64,000 nucleotides of DNA from Collinsella bouchesdurhonensis (GCF_900155365.1 NZ_LT699739.1:585713-649712); one strand, 5' to 3'; positions 52,269 through 61,632 are shown, numbered from the stretch's first letter. A program made the numbers and translations. Notes: a model not told the origin generated them from the letters alone.

Positions 52269-54509
52269 TTACCTCTTTCCCTTGAACCCGGTACGGCGGC
52301 GAGTGCCGCCAAAGGCCGAGCCCTTACGAGCGCCCGCGCGCAGACGCTCGATGATCTCTTCCTCGGTGCCGCCCTCGGCAACCGCTTTGAGCTGCACGAG
52401 CGTATCGCGCAGGTTAGCCGCCTGCTCGAAATCCATCGCCTCGGATGCAGCGCGCATATCCTCTTCCATCGCGGCAATCACGCGCGCAAGCTCGGCCTGA
52501 GGCAGCTTGGCCATCTCCCGCACCAGCTCGGAACCCGTTTGTTCGGGCGTATCGCCAGTAGCGCTCTCCCCGCCCGCCGGCGTGAAAAACTCGCCGTGAC
52601 CCAGCGTATCCCCGCGGCTGCGGTCGCGCTTGCCCACGTTCTCCGTAGCCTCGGCGATAAAACTCGAAATGTCGTTGATGGCCTTGCGCACCGTCTTGGG
52701 CTCGATATGGTGCTCCTCGTTGTACGCCATCTGAATCTCGCGGCGGCGCTGCGTCTCGTCAATGGCCTCGCGCATCGAATCGGTGACGGTGTCGGCATAC
52801 ATGATGACCTCGCCCTCGGCATTTCGCGCCGCACGGCCGATCGTTTGGATAAGGGAGCGGCGATTGCGCAGAAAACCCTCTTTATCTGCATCGAGAATCG
52901 CCACAAGCGACACCTCGGGCAAATCCAAGCCTTCGCGCAGAAGGTTGATGCCCACAAGCACGTCGATCTTTCCGCGGCGTAGGTCGCGCAGAATCTCGAC
53001 GCGATCCATCGTGGCCGTATCCGAGTGCATATAGTTGACCTTCACGCCCGCATCAAGCAGATAGTCCGTCAGGTCCTCCGCCATGCGCTTGGTGAGCGTG
53101 GTCACAAGCACGCGCTCGTGGCGCGCCGTGCGCTCGCGAATCTCATCCAGCAAATCGTCGATCTGGCCGCGCACCGGTCGCACGTCGATCTTGGGGTCGA
53201 GCAAGCCCGTAGGACGAATAATCTGCTCCACGTTGTTTTGAGACACGCGAAGCTCGTAGTCGCCCGGCGTCGCCGATACGTAGATGAACTGCGGAATGCG
53301 CGCCTCGAACTCATCGAAGCGCAACGGACGGTTATCGAGCGCCGAAGGCAGACGAAAGCCGTGCTCCACCAGCGTCACCTTGCGCGAACGGTCGCCTTCG
53401 TGCATGCCGCGAATCTGCGGCACCGTGACATGGCTCTCGTCGATAATGCAAAGCATGTCCTTGGGAAAGTAATCGATAAGCGTAAAAGGCGGCTCTCCGG
53501 GGCGGCGCCCATCGAGGTGACGCGAATAGTTCTCGATACCCGTGCAAAAACCCATCGTCTCGAGCAGCTCAAGGTCGTAATCGGTTCGTTGCTGCAAGCG
53601 CTGCGCCTCGAGCAGCTTGTCCTCGGCCTTGAGCTCGGCCACGCGCTGCTCGCACTCCTCCTCGATGGTCTTGAGAGCCGCCGTCACCTTGGGTTTCTCG
53701 GTCACGTAGTGCGAGGCGGGCCACACAGGGATGGCGTCGTACTCACGCAACAGTTCGCCTGTGACCTCATCGATCTCGGCAATGAGCTCCACCTCGTCAC
53801 CAAAGAACTCAAAGCGCAAGGGGTGCTCCGCATACGGAGGATAGACATCAACCACATCGCCACGCACGCGAAACGTACCGCGTGCAAGGTCATAGTCATT
53901 GCGATCGTATTGGATATCAATCAGCGCGTGGATAAAATCATCGCGCTCAAGGGGCACCTTCTTGTCCACATTGGGAGCCAAGCCCGCGTAATCCTCCGGG
54001 CTGCCGATACCATAGATGCACGAGACGCTCGCGACCACAATCACATCGCGGCGCGAAAGAAGCGATGCCGTCGCCTGATGGCGCAGCATCTCGACCTCTT
54101 CGTTAATGGAAGAGTCCTTTTCGATATACGTGTCGCTTTGCGGAACATATGCTTCCGGCTGATAGTAGTCGTAGTACGAGACGAAGTAGACCACGGCATT
54201 ATTGGGGAAAAACTCGCGTAGCTCAGAGGCCAGCTGCGCTGCAAGCGTCTTATTGGGCGCCATGACAAGCGTTGGCTTGCCCACTGCTTCGATGGTCTTT
54301 GCCATGGTAAACGTCTTGCCCGAGCCGGTCACGCCCAGAAGGACTTGGTAGCGGTCCCCCGCCTCCACCCCAGCCCTAAGCGACTCGATCGCCTGCGGCT
54401 GGTCGCCCGAAGGCTCGTAGGGCGCCACAACCTTAAAGTGCACGTCCTCACCCGCGACTCCGAATCGTTTGAGCTCTCCGCCCACACGTTCGACCTCGAA
54501 TGCGGTCAT
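52269..54509 (-). CDS. uvrB: UvrABC system protein B
   Basis: Damage-verifying helicase-like subunit of excision repair. In 746 residues: Walker [10 protein letters not shown] near 59-66, the beta-hairpin [12 protein letters not shown], the Walker B region [10 protein letters not shown], helicase motifs [24 protein letters not shown] and QTIGRAARN, and a C-terminal UVR motif ([13 protein letters not shown]) for UvrC contact. A GKR-rich tail follows. ATG at 54509 has GAGGTG upstream. It is downstream of coaE and the transglycosylase gene. Confidence 0.98.
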   Translation of the reverse strand: MTAFEVERVGGELKRFGVAGEDVHFKVVAPYEPSGDQPQAIESLRAGVEAGDRYQVLLGVTGSGKTFTMAKTIEAVGKPTLVMAPNKTLAAQLASELREFFPNNAVVYFVSYYDYYQPEAYVPQSDTYIEKDSSINEEVEMLRHQATASLLSRRDVIVVASVSCIYGIGSPEDYAGLAPNVDKKVPLERDDFIHALIDIQYDRNDYDLARGTFRVRGDVVDVYPPYAEHPLRFEFFGDEVELIAEIDEVTGELLREYDAIPVWPASHYVTEKPKVTAALKTIEEECEQRVAELKAEDKLLEAQRLQQRTDYDLELLETMGFCTGIENYSRHLDGRRPGEPPFTLIDYFPKDMLCIIDESHVTVPQIRGMHEGDRSRKVTLVEHGFRLPSALDNRPLRFDEFEARIPQFIYVSATPGDYELRVSQNNVEQIIRPTGLLDPKIDVRPVRGQIDDLLDEIRERTARHERVLVTTLTKRMAEDLTDYLLDAGVKVNYMHSDTATMDRVEILRDLRRGKIDVLVGINLLREGLDLPEVSLVAILDADKEGFLRNRRSLIQTIGRAARNAEGEVIMYADTVTDSMREAIDETQRRREIQMAYNEEHHIEPKTVRKAINDISSFIAEATENVGKRDRSRGDTLGHGEFFTPAGGESATGDTPEQTGSELVREMAKLPQAELARVIAAMEEDMRAASEAMDFEQAANLRDTLVQLKAVAEGGTEEEIIERLRAGARKGSAFGGTRRRTGFKGKR

Positions 54510-54531
54510 CGTGCATCACCTCGATCAATCG

Positions 54532-55116
54532 TTAAAAACTATGAGGGTACAAGTCTTGATAGCGCTCGCGCGCATTGGTCACGCGTGCCAGATAGGCCTG
54601 AGTCTCGGGAAACGTGATCGCATCCTGCAGCGATGTCTCCCTTTGGGCCCACTGCTCCACATTGCCCATTCCCGCATTGTACGCGGCAATGGCCTTATCG
54701 GTCGAACCGTTGAAGTAGGAAATGAGATACGAAAGATAGGCGCAGCCAAACTCGATATTCGTAGCCGGGTCGCTCAGGTTCGAGACATTATAGGAAGAAT
54801 CGACGAGGCCCAGGCTGATCATATCGCTCGCCGTCTCGGGCATGAGCTGCATAAGGCCCTCCGCACCCCGATCGGACCTTGCATCTTCATCCCACCCCGA
54901 CTCGGTCTCGATCACCGCTGCAACAAGATAGGGGTCGACCCCGTGCCGCGTCGCCGAATCGACAATCTGCTCCTCATGAGAAAGCGGATAGAACAAGCGA
55001 AGCAAAGGTGCGGGTGCCGCCGCGTAGACGAGCGCAGCGACGCCAAAGGCCATCATGCACAAAAAGGGAACGACGCGGTACCACGAAAGCAAACGGGGAG
55101 CTCTGATTTTAGTCAT
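54532..55116 (-). CDS. Membrane-anchored lytic transglycosylase (SLT domain)
   Basis: A 194-residue protein with one N-terminal transmembrane helix (about 13-35) and an extracytoplasmic SLT domain that cleaves peptidoglycan glycan strands. Catalytic Glu72 is in IETESGWD; other SLT motifs are GAEGLMQLMPETA, NIEFGCAYL and AIAAYNAGMGNV. The start overlaps the coaE stop (ATGACTAA), giving translational coupling. Confidence 0.93.
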   Translation of the reverse strand: MTKIRAPRLLSWYRVVPFLCMMAFGVAALVYAAAPAPLLRLFYPLSHEEQIVDSATRHGVDPYLVAAVIETESGWDEDARSDRGAEGLMQLMPETASDMISLGLVDSSYNVSNLSDPATNIEFGCAYLSYLISYFNGSTDKAIAAYNAGMGNVEQWAQRETSLQDAITFPETQAYLARVTNARERYQDLYPHSF

Positions 55117-55741
55117 CAGCCTCTCCCGCCCGATCAAAACCATGGCATGCAAGCCACTCGTCAAGTGCCGCCTCGAGGCGGCCATCAGCAACCGCATTGT
55201 CAAAGACAATCGAAGACCATGCTTTAAGCTGTTCGTCGCTCGGCTGCAGAGCTGCGCGACGTTCAAAATCGTCGGGAGCCATACCGCGCGCGATGGCGCG
55301 CCCACGACGCACATCGAGCGGCGCCCAAACAGTCGCCACCTCATCGGCAAGCGAAAAAGCATCCAAAAAAGATGCAGGGGCAGAAACCTCGACCACGGTA
55401 AAAGGAACGTTTGGCCGCATTGCCACGCAGCAGCCATAGGGCAACAAACGATCGGCCAGGCGTTCGACAAGCACCGGATGCACGATATCGTTGAGTTTTG
55501 CCGTCCGCTCATCATCCGCAAACGCACGGCTTGCCAGGCGAGCCGTTACGACGCCGCCGGTTTCGTCCAGAATATCCCAGCCAAAACAATCGGCAAGTTC
55601 CGCCACAACGGCAGAACCCGGCTGGTACAGATCTTTTGCCATCTGGTCCAAATCGATACGTAAACCGCCCGCGCGCTCAAGATAGCGTGCCGCATACGAC
55701 TTGCCCGATGCTATGTTGCCTAAAAGAAATAACGTAAACAT
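55109..55741 (-). CDS. coaE: Dephospho-CoA kinase
   Basis: Last step of coenzyme A synthesis. A 210-residue P-loop kinase: GNIASGKS (8-15), RIDLDQMAKDLYQPG with the conserved aspartate, LNDIVHPVLVERL, and a lid region near RGMAPDDFERRAALQPS. The loop GNIASGKS departs slightly from the usual GGIGSGKS. First gene of coaE-slt-uvrB-larB'. Confidence 0.93.
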   Translation of the reverse strand: MFTLFLLGNIASGKSYAARYLERAGGLRIDLDQMAKDLYQPGSAVVAELADCFGWDILDETGGVVTARLASRAFADDERTAKLNDIVHPVLVERLADRLLPYGCCVAMRPNVPFTVVEVSAPASFLDAFSLADEVATVWAPLDVRRGRAIARGMAPDDFERRAALQPSDEQLKAWSSIVFDNAVADGRLEAALDEWLACHGFDRAGEADD

Positions 55742-55754
55742 GAGCCTTATTGAA

Positions 55755-55793
55755 ACATAAATAAAGAGCCAAAGGGACAGTCCCTTTGGCTCT
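55755..55793 (-). terminator. Terminator of the hydroxyproline operon (after proC)
   Basis: AGAGCCAAAGGGA / TCCCTTTGGCTCT perfect stem with a 3-nt loop, followed by TTTATTTATG on the minus strand. It lies 40 bp past the proC stop and just before coaE. Confidence 0.92.
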
Positions 55794-55834
55794 CAGGCAA
55801 ACCTATGCCGAATCTTCGCGTTAGGCGCTATATG

Positions 55835-56638
55835 CTAGGCCAACTCGCGGTTGCGCTCGGCGCACGCGAGCATCGCATCGACCACGGTCGCACGCAGACC
55901 ACCGCGCTCGAGCTCGGCCACGGCAGCAATCGTCGTGCCGGCAGGCGAGCTCACCATGTCCTTGAGCACGGCGGGATGCGTGCCGGTCTCCTGCAGATAC
56001 TTGGCAGTGCCCAAAACCGCCTGTTCGGCCATAGCGTAAGCCTGAGCGCGCGGCATGCCCTCGATGACCGCGGCGTCCGCCATAGCCTCGATAAACAGGC
56101 ACACATAGGCAGGAGCAGAGCCAGAGACGGCAACAACCGCGTCCATCAGATGCTCGGGGATAAACTCAGCTTTGCCAAAAGCGCAGAACAGCTCGTGAAC
56201 GTGCTCGCGCTCCGCCTCGGTCACGTTTCCATTCGGACACAGGGCGCTCATCGACTCGCCCACCATTGCGGCCAGGTTGGGCATAACGCGCACGATCTTA
56301 TGGTCGGCGCCCAAAAGGCCCTCGAGGCGCTCAAGGGAAACGCCGGCAGCAATGGAGATGATAACGGCATCCTTATCGACGGACGGGGCAAACGCTTTGA
56401 CGACACCATCGAGATACTGCGGCTTCACAGCGATGATGATGCTCTTGGCGCCAGCCACGGCCTCGCTGTTGTCACAAGTTCCCTGGCAGCCAAGCTCGCC
56501 TGCGAGCCTCTGCTGCGACGTCTCGCTCACATCTGCGACCGTAACGTCCTGAGCGGCCACGAGACCGGAGCCCACGATACCCTTGAGCATCGCAGTACCC
56601 ATGTTTCCGCAACCGATAAGTGCCAGTTCCTTAGCCAT
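55835..56638 (-). CDS. proC: Pyrroline-5-carboxylate reductase
   Basis: Reduces P5C to L-proline with NAD(P)H. 267 residues: Rossmann start LALIGCGNMGTAMLKG, SIIIAVKPQYLD, VRVMPNLAAMVGES and the C-terminal ProC signature around SPAGTTIAAVAELERGGLRATVVDAM. It lies 102 bp downstream of hypD on the same strand, the partner expected for HypD, whose product is P5C. A small GTGACA/TGTCAC inverted repeat (about 56665-56695) lies in the gap. GAGAGG precedes the ATG. Confidence 0.96.
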   Translation of the reverse strand: MAKELALIGCGNMGTAMLKGIVGSGLVAAQDVTVADVSETSQQRLAGELGCQGTCDNSEAVAGAKSIIIAVKPQYLDGVVKAFAPSVDKDAVIISIAAGVSLERLEGLLGADHKIVRVMPNLAAMVGESMSALCPNGNVTEAEREHVHELFCAFGKAEFIPEHLMDAVVAVSGSAPAYVCLFIEAMADAAVIEGMPRAQAYAMAEQAVLGTAKYLQETGTHPAVLKDMVSSPAGTTIAAVAELERGGLRATVVDAMLACAERNRELA

Positions 56639-56740
56639 ATCTCTATCCTCTCAATTCGGCGATGTGACAAATGCCCACCGGACCATTCTGTCACACCGCA
56701 TCGTTACCTATAGAATCCTCAAAGCAATCTAAAACACAAT

Positions 56741-59233
56741 CTAGAACGACTGCTCGGTACGATTGATGATTTCGTTTTGAAGCTCCGTACCCAGGTTGCA
56801 CCACTTCTCGGAGAAACCTGCCACGCGGACGATAAGGTCCTTGTAGTTCTCCGGATGCTTTTGAGCATCCAACAGCGTCTCCTTGTCGATGATGTTGAAC
56901 TGGATGTGATGGCCGTCCATGTCAAAGTAGCTGCGCACCAGGTCGGCCAGATTCTCGATACCCTTGTCTCCGGCAATGGAGCTTGGCGTGAACTTCTGGT
57001 TGAGCAGGGTGCCGCCTGTTGCCGCGTGGTCCATCTTGGCGCAAGACTTGATAACTGCCGTAGGGCCGTTGACGTCGGCGGAGCGCTCGGGCGAGATGCC
57101 GTCGGAAACAGGCTCGCCGGAGAGACGACCGGAAGGAGATGCGCCCGTAACCTCGCCAAAGTAGATATGGCAGGTGGTGGGCAGCATGTCGATACGCCAC
57201 TCGCCGCGACGCATATTGGGCCTACCGGTGATGGTGTCGTGGAAGTACTGGAACACCGCACGCATGATGTCGTCGGCGTAATCGTCGTCGTTACCAAACT
57301 TAGGCGTCTTGCGGCTCACGAGATTGCGGATCAGCTGATACTTCTCGCCCTCAAAGTTGTGGTCGATAGCCTCAAGCAGCTCATCCATGGTGAAGCGCTT
57401 CTTGTCATAGACGTTGTACTTGAGCGAGGAGAGAGCGTCGGTGATGGAGCCGATGCCCACGCCCTGGAGGTACGTGGTGTTGTAGCGGGCGCCACCGGCG
57501 TTGTAATCCTCGCCGCGGGCGATGCAGTCCTCGGTCAGAAGCGACATGTAGGGCACGGGATTGTACTTGGCGGTCAGCTGGGTGTTGATGTTCGAACCGT
57601 TGACCTTAACATCCTCGAAATACTTAACCTGCTTCTTGTAGGCGTCGAAGAGCTCCTCGAAGGTCTCGAAATCGCGCGGGTCGCCAGTCTCGATACCAAT
57701 CATCTTGCCAGAACGGGGGTCAACACCGTTGTTAAGCGTAACCTCGAGAATCTTAGGCAGGTTGAAGTAACCGGTCAGAGGATAGGCCTCATAGCCCCAG
57801 CAGCCGGTCTCAACACAACCCGAAGAACCACCATGACGGGCATCGGTCAGGCTCTTGCCGGCATTGAGCTGCTCGTCGATGATCTCCTCGGTGTTGTAGA
57901 AGGCGGGCTGGCCCCAACCGGCGCGAGCGACCTCACAAGCGCGCTTCAAGAACTTGCGTGGGGTCTTGCGGCTGATCTGCACGTTGGAGTTGGGCTGGAT
58001 GAACATCATTTCTCCCATGCAGTCGAGAATGATGTAGGAGACGTCGTTCACGCCATTCTTGCCGTCCGGGGTGACACCGCCGGTATTGATGTTGGCGAAG
58101 TCGGAATAGGTGCCGGACTCCTTGAGGGTCACACCCACCTTGGGAGGTGCGGGCTGGCTGTTGAACTTGACCCACAGGCACTCAAGAAGCTCAAGGGCGT
58201 GCTCGCGGTCAAGACGGCCAGCGGCAACGTCGGCCTGATAGTACGGGTTCAGATGCTGGTCGAGACGGCCCGGGGTGTAAGCGTCCCACGGGTTCGTCTC
58301 GCTGGTGACAGCGAGATGGATAAACCAGTAGCGCTGAATCCACTGCCAGTAGGTCTTGGGGCGCTCATTGGCCACAACGCGGCAGTTCTCAGAGATCTGG
58401 CGCAGCTCCTCAGCACGCTTGGAATCGCTCTCCTCCTCAGCCATCTTGGCAGCAAGGTCGGCATAGCGGTTGGCAAGCACGGTGGTTGCGTCAACGGCGA
58501 TGAGCATACCGCGCAGCTCGTCACGCTTCTCGAGAGCCTGATTGTCGTTCAGATAGTCAATGGCATCGAGAGCATTCTGGATCTCCTGCTTGATCTCGGC
58601 AAAGCCATGGGTCACGCCGCGCTCAGAGCCCAGGCAGGTATGACCGCCGGCACGCTGCTCATAGAACTCAGTGAAGATGCCGGCCTCGAAAGCGAGGTGC
58701 CACTGCTCGGTCTGGGCAGCCATGATCTTCTCGCGAAAAGCGCGGTTCTTCCAATACGGAATGATGATCTGCTCCTGGACGCGCAGGTCGTCCTCGGTAA
58801 CCTTGAAGTTGACCTGCTCGCGATCGTTCATGTTGTGCATGTCCTCGAGCGTATGGCAGCAAAGCTCGGGGAAAGTTGGGGCAGCCTGGGGCCCGCGTCC
58901 CTTCTCGCCCACAATCAACTCGCCGGGCTCGATGCGAATGGTCTTGCGCTCAAAGTAGTCATGGAGCACCTGGCCGCGAAGCTCGGGGATCGAAAGAGAG
59001 CCCTCATAGCGCTTGTATGTCTCGGTTTCGATGAGCGCGCGCTCCATATCGATGTACGGCTGCGTGGTCTCGCTCTGATGACGGAGCATCTTGACACGGT
59101 CGTTCATGCCGCGATCCTCCTGCCATGTGGCATGGCTGGTCTCGCGCGTCGGGGCCGTATGAGAGGACACTGCCTTCAAGGCCTCTTCAATCGCAGCGAG
59201 CTCCGCCATTTCCAATTCCTTTACGTTTTCCAT
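56741..59233 (-). CDS. hypD: trans-4-Hydroxy-L-proline dehydratase (glycyl radical enzyme)
   Basis: Radical dehydration of trans-4-hydroxy-L-proline to pyrroline-5-carboxylate. 830 residues. The thiyl cysteine Cys473 and base Glu475 are in SGCVETGC, and the glycyl radical Gly806 is in RVAGFS, 24 residues from the C-terminus, the same offset I recall for Clostridioides difficile HypD. Long blocks typical of HypD, not PflB, are present (TPGRLDQHLNPYY, VGVTLKESGTY, DMLPTTCHIYFGE, RTEQSF). Downstream proC and the upstream activase support the call. Two in-frame starts each have a strong ribosome site: 59233 (GGAGG overlapping the activase stop) and 59107 (AGGAGG), the latter fitting the usual family length of about 790. 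Confidence 0.93.
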   Translation of the reverse strand: MENVKELEMAELAAIEEALKAVSSHTAPTRETSHATWQEDRGMNDRVKMLRHQSETTQPYIDMERALIETETYKRYEGSLSIPELRGQVLHDYFERKTIRIEPGELIVGEKGRGPQAAPTFPELCCHTLEDMHNMNDREQVNFKVTEDDLRVQEQIIIPYWKNRAFREKIMAAQTEQWHLAFEAGIFTEFYEQRAGGHTCLGSERGVTHGFAEIKQEIQNALDAIDYLNDNQALEKRDELRGMLIAVDATTVLANRYADLAAKMAEEESDSKRAEELRQISENCRVVANERPKTYWQWIQRYWFIHLAVTSETNPWDAYTPGRLDQHLNPYYQADVAAGRLDREHALELLECLWVKFNSQPAPPKVGVTLKESGTYSDFANINTGGVTPDGKNGVNDVSYIILDCMGEMMFIQPNSNVQISRKTPRKFLKRACEVARAGWGQPAFYNTEEIIDEQLNAGKSLTDARHGGSSGCVETGCWGYEAYPLTGYFNLPKILEVTLNNGVDPRSGKMIGIETGDPRDFETFEELFDAYKKQVKYFEDVKVNGSNINTQLTAKYNPVPYMSLLTEDCIARGEDYNAGGARYNTTYLQGVGIGSITDALSSLKYNVYDKKRFTMDELLEAIDHNFEGEKYQLIRNLVSRKTPKFGNDDDYADDIMRAVFQYFHDTITGRPNMRRGEWRIDMLPTTCHIYFGEVTGASPSGRLSGEPVSDGISPERSADVNGPTAVIKSCAKMDHAATGGTLLNQKFTPSSIAGDKGIENLADLVRSYFDMDGHHIQFNIIDKETLLDAQKHPENYKDLIVRVAGFSEKWCNLGTELQNEIINRTEQSF

Positions 59234-59235
59234 CG

Positions 59236-60153
59236 TTACCCTCCAATTTGAACGTTATCGAACCCATGCTGCAAAAACAGATCTTTCAGATGCTCCATGC
59301 GCTCTTCGCTTGGAACCTGCAAGTCACGAGCTAAATACGGCCTTCCCAGACGCGTATATTTGCTGCTTCCCGTTGTGTGGTAAGGAAGCAGATTCACCGG
59401 CGGCATTCCCACATGGCTTTTGAGGTACTCAATGACAGCAAGCATGCTCTCATCGTCATCGTTTACCGTTCCAATGGTCGGAATGCGAATGTTGAGCGAT
59501 GCGCCGTTATGGGCCAAAAACTCGAGATTTCGAAGAATGACATCGTTTGAACGGCCAATATATTTGATGTGCTTCTCCTCGTCGATCATCTTAATGTCAT
59601 ACAGCCAAGTATCAACATAAGGAAGCAGACGACGATAGGTGCCCAAAGGCGCATAGCCGCACGTGTCGATGGCGATGTCGATGCCCTCAAAGTGAAGCTT
59701 GCGGCAAAGCTCCTCCATGAAATCGGAGTCCTGGACCATGCATTCGCCGCCCGAAAGCGTAACGCCGCCTCCCGAGCGCTCGTAGAACTGCTGGTCCTCC
59801 AGAGCCTTCTGGACAAGCTCATCCACCGTATAGCGCTGGGTGCCCACGATTTCACGGCATTCGTTGGGGCACCAATCCAGACAGGCTCCGCAGGTTACAC
59901 AGGTACCCTTGCTCGTGTGCGCATGCCCATCTTCCCCAACAGTCACCGCGTCATGCGGGCACGCCTTAACGCACAGCCCGCATCCCGTGCACTTGCCGGG
60001 ATCAAACATCAGCTCGCGATCAAAGCTCTGGCTCTCGGGGTTATGGCACCACCAACATGACAGCAAACAGCCCTTAAAAAAGATCGATGTGCGAATTCCA
60101 TGGCCATCATGCACCGAGAACTTCTGAACATTTATGACAGCTGGCAATTTCAT
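59236..60153 (-). CDS. HypD-activating enzyme (radical SAM glycyl-radical activase)
   Basis: Installs the glycyl radical on HypD using S-adenosylmethionine. 305 residues: radical-SAM CxxxCxxC at Cys29, Cys33, Cys36 (GCLLSCWWCHNP), a ferredoxin-like insert with two clusters (CTGCGLCVKACP, CVTCGACLDWCP), GGVTLSGGECM and DIKMID. Its stop is 2 bp before the first hypD start, so stoichiometric coupling is likely. It follows the transporter gene by 18 bp. Confidence 0.93.
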   Translation of the reverse strand: MKLPAVINVQKFSVHDGHGIRTSIFFKGCLLSCWWCHNPESQSFDRELMFDPGKCTGCGLCVKACPHDAVTVGEDGHAHTSKGTCVTCGACLDWCPNECREIVGTQRYTVDELVQKALEDQQFYERSGGGVTLSGGECMVQDSDFMEELCRKLHFEGIDIAIDTCGYAPLGTYRRLLPYVDTWLYDIKMIDEEKHIKYIGRSNDVILRNLEFLAHNGASLNIRIPTIGTVNDDDESMLAVIEYLKSHVGMPPVNLLPYHTTGSSKYTRLGRPYLARDLQVPSEERMEHLKDLFLQHGFDNVQIGG

Positions 60154-60171
60154 CTCTGGTCAGTCCCGTTC

Positions 60172-61440
60172 CTATGCAATGCCGATGAGCATGCAGATCA
60201 CGTTTGCCAAGACGCCTGCAGCAAGGCCACCCACCAGATGCGTCACAATCGCGAAACCGGTGAACTCGGTGCCCTTCAGGTCATCGAGCATCGGAACGTG
60301 CGTAGAGAGGAAACCGCTCCAGCAAAAGCAGATTGCCGTGAGAACCGCAATGTCCTTGGCACCAAGCAGCCCGCCCTGAAGCAGGCCGGCAACAAGGCTC
60401 ATAGAAGCGCCGGCAGAGGCCAGCGAGGTAGCCACGACGCTCAGGGCCTCCATGTGCGTAAAGCCAAAAAGCGGGGTGATGATGAAATCGATCTTGCCGG
60501 CAAGCCAGGGAAGGAAATACACGCCTTCGTAGGCGGCACCCGTGTAAACGCCGCCCTCGCCAGCGCCATTCGACAGCATCATGACGATCGTGCAGATGAT
60601 AAGAACACCTGGGATGATGGCGAGACCAAGCTGAACACCGTCCTTACCGCCGTCAATCAAGGAAGACATGGCGCGCATGGAGACGCCGCCCTCACGGATG
60701 GCGCGCTTGCCCTCAGGAAGCTCGACACCGTCATCATCCATCTCATAAGCATCGACTGCGTCCTGTTCTTTACCGAACTTACGGGCGCAGGGGATGAGCA
60801 GCAGGCGAGTCGAGAGAACGCCGCCCAGGATGGCGCAAAGGCTACCGATTCCAGTGGGAAGAATGGTGTCGACACCGTTGGTGCCAGAGAGGCCCAGGAC
60901 AGCACCGACAACAATCATGCCGATACCGAAGCAGGTACCGAAGTTAACAAGCGCAGGAATCTGATAGCGCTTGAAATAACGCATGAAGCCACGGTTGTGA
61001 ATAAAGGTGCAGATTGCGGGATTATCAGACAGGAATGTCGCGATAGCACCTACGGAAGCTGCACCAGGCAAACCAAAAAGCGGTTTCATCAGCGGAGTGA
61101 TCAACTTATTGAGCATAGCGACGACGCCAAACTCAGTGAACAGAGAACCCAAGGCTCCGCACACGACGGCAATCGCCATAATATAGAAGCAGGTGTCCAG
61201 GAGCAGCGCGTACGCCGTCTTCATGAGAGTGGAGATCATGTTGGTGGTGCCCATAACCATAGCCATGGGAACGAACAGCACGCACAGGCCAACAAGGCAG
61301 CCAATCCACTCCGGGCCCAACTCTTTCGTAAAACGGGTCGTGGGTGCCACGCCCTGATCTGAGGATCCACCCTCGACTACCGACAGATTTTGAAGCGTTT
61401 CAGTAGCTATATTCTCTTCAACTAGCACGCTCTTGGACAT
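60172..61440 (-). CDS. Gate-domain (nucleoside-recognition/YjiH-like) membrane transporter, candidate hydroxyproline importer
   Basis: A 422-residue membrane protein with a 40-residue cytoplasmic N-tail and about ten helices. Segments such as GALGSLFTEFGVVAMLNKLITPLMKPLFGLPGAASVGAIATFLSDNPA resemble the Gate (nucleoside recognition) fold of YjiH-like proteins. The second half repeats a similar pattern (FGFTHMEALSVVATSLASAGAS). It is the first gene of the HypD operon, with GGAAGGGG before ATG 61440, so import of hydroxyproline or a peptide breakdown product is a reasonable inference. No experimental substrate is known to me for this arrangement. Confidence 0.75.
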   Translation of the reverse strand: MSKSVLVEENIATETLQNLSVVEGGSSDQGVAPTTRFTKELGPEWIGCLVGLCVLFVPMAMVMGTTNMISTLMKTAYALLLDTCFYIMAIAVVCGALGSLFTEFGVVAMLNKLITPLMKPLFGLPGAASVGAIATFLSDNPAICTFIHNRGFMRYFKRYQIPALVNFGTCFGIGMIVVGAVLGLSGTNGVDTILPTGIGSLCAILGGVLSTRLLLIPCARKFGKEQDAVDAYEMDDDGVELPEGKRAIREGGVSMRAMSSLIDGGKDGVQLGLAIIPGVLIICTIVMMLSNGAGEGGVYTGAAYEGVYFLPWLAGKIDFIITPLFGFTHMEALSVVATSLASAGASMSLVAGLLQGGLLGAKDIAVLTAICFCWSGFLSTHVPMLDDLKGTEFTGFAIVTHLVGGLAAGVLANVICMLIGIA

Positions 61441-61467
61441 TTAAACCCCTTCCGAGCACGACAAACG

Positions 61468-61608
61468 AACAAACAGAAAACGGACGGCATCGCAGTGACG
61501 TCCAGGAAGTCTGGGCCAAACCGCGATACCGTCCGTAGGCATAAAAAACAAAAAACGGTATCGCAGCAGACAGGGAAACTCCCAAGTCAAACTGCGATAC
61601 CGTCCGTA
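61468..61608 (-). promoter_or_regulatory. Leader of the hydroxyproline operon with two tandem terminator-like hairpins
   Basis: Distal hairpin: ACGGTATCGCAG (61555-61566) / CTGCGATACCGT (61592-61603), perfect 12 bp, inner GGGA-TCCC stem, then a minus-strand TTTTTTGTTTTTTAT run. Proximal hairpin: ACGGACGGCATCGC (61480-61493) / GCGATACCGTCCGT (61523-61536), 13 of 14 paired, inner CCAG-CTGG stem, then TTTTCTGTTTGTTC. The two share the outer-stem sequence with a 71-bp period. They lie 28-168 bp ahead of the transporter start. Confidence 0.75.
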
Positions 61609-61632
61609 CGTGCTGTTTTATGCACTTCTCCA

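Noticed and set aside
56741..59233. Pyruvate formate-lyase (PflB) as identity of the glycyl radical enzyme
   Set aside because: The active site has a single Cys followed by V-E (CVETGC), not the PFL Cys-Cys pair, and the neighbours are proC and an activase with extra Fe-S clusters.
56777..59251. A very long open frame on the plus strand (over 800 codons) opposite hypD
   Set aside because: It is the mirror of a strongly biased high-GC gene; no ribosome site and no protein-family pattern, whereas the minus-strand frame has complete catalytic motifs.
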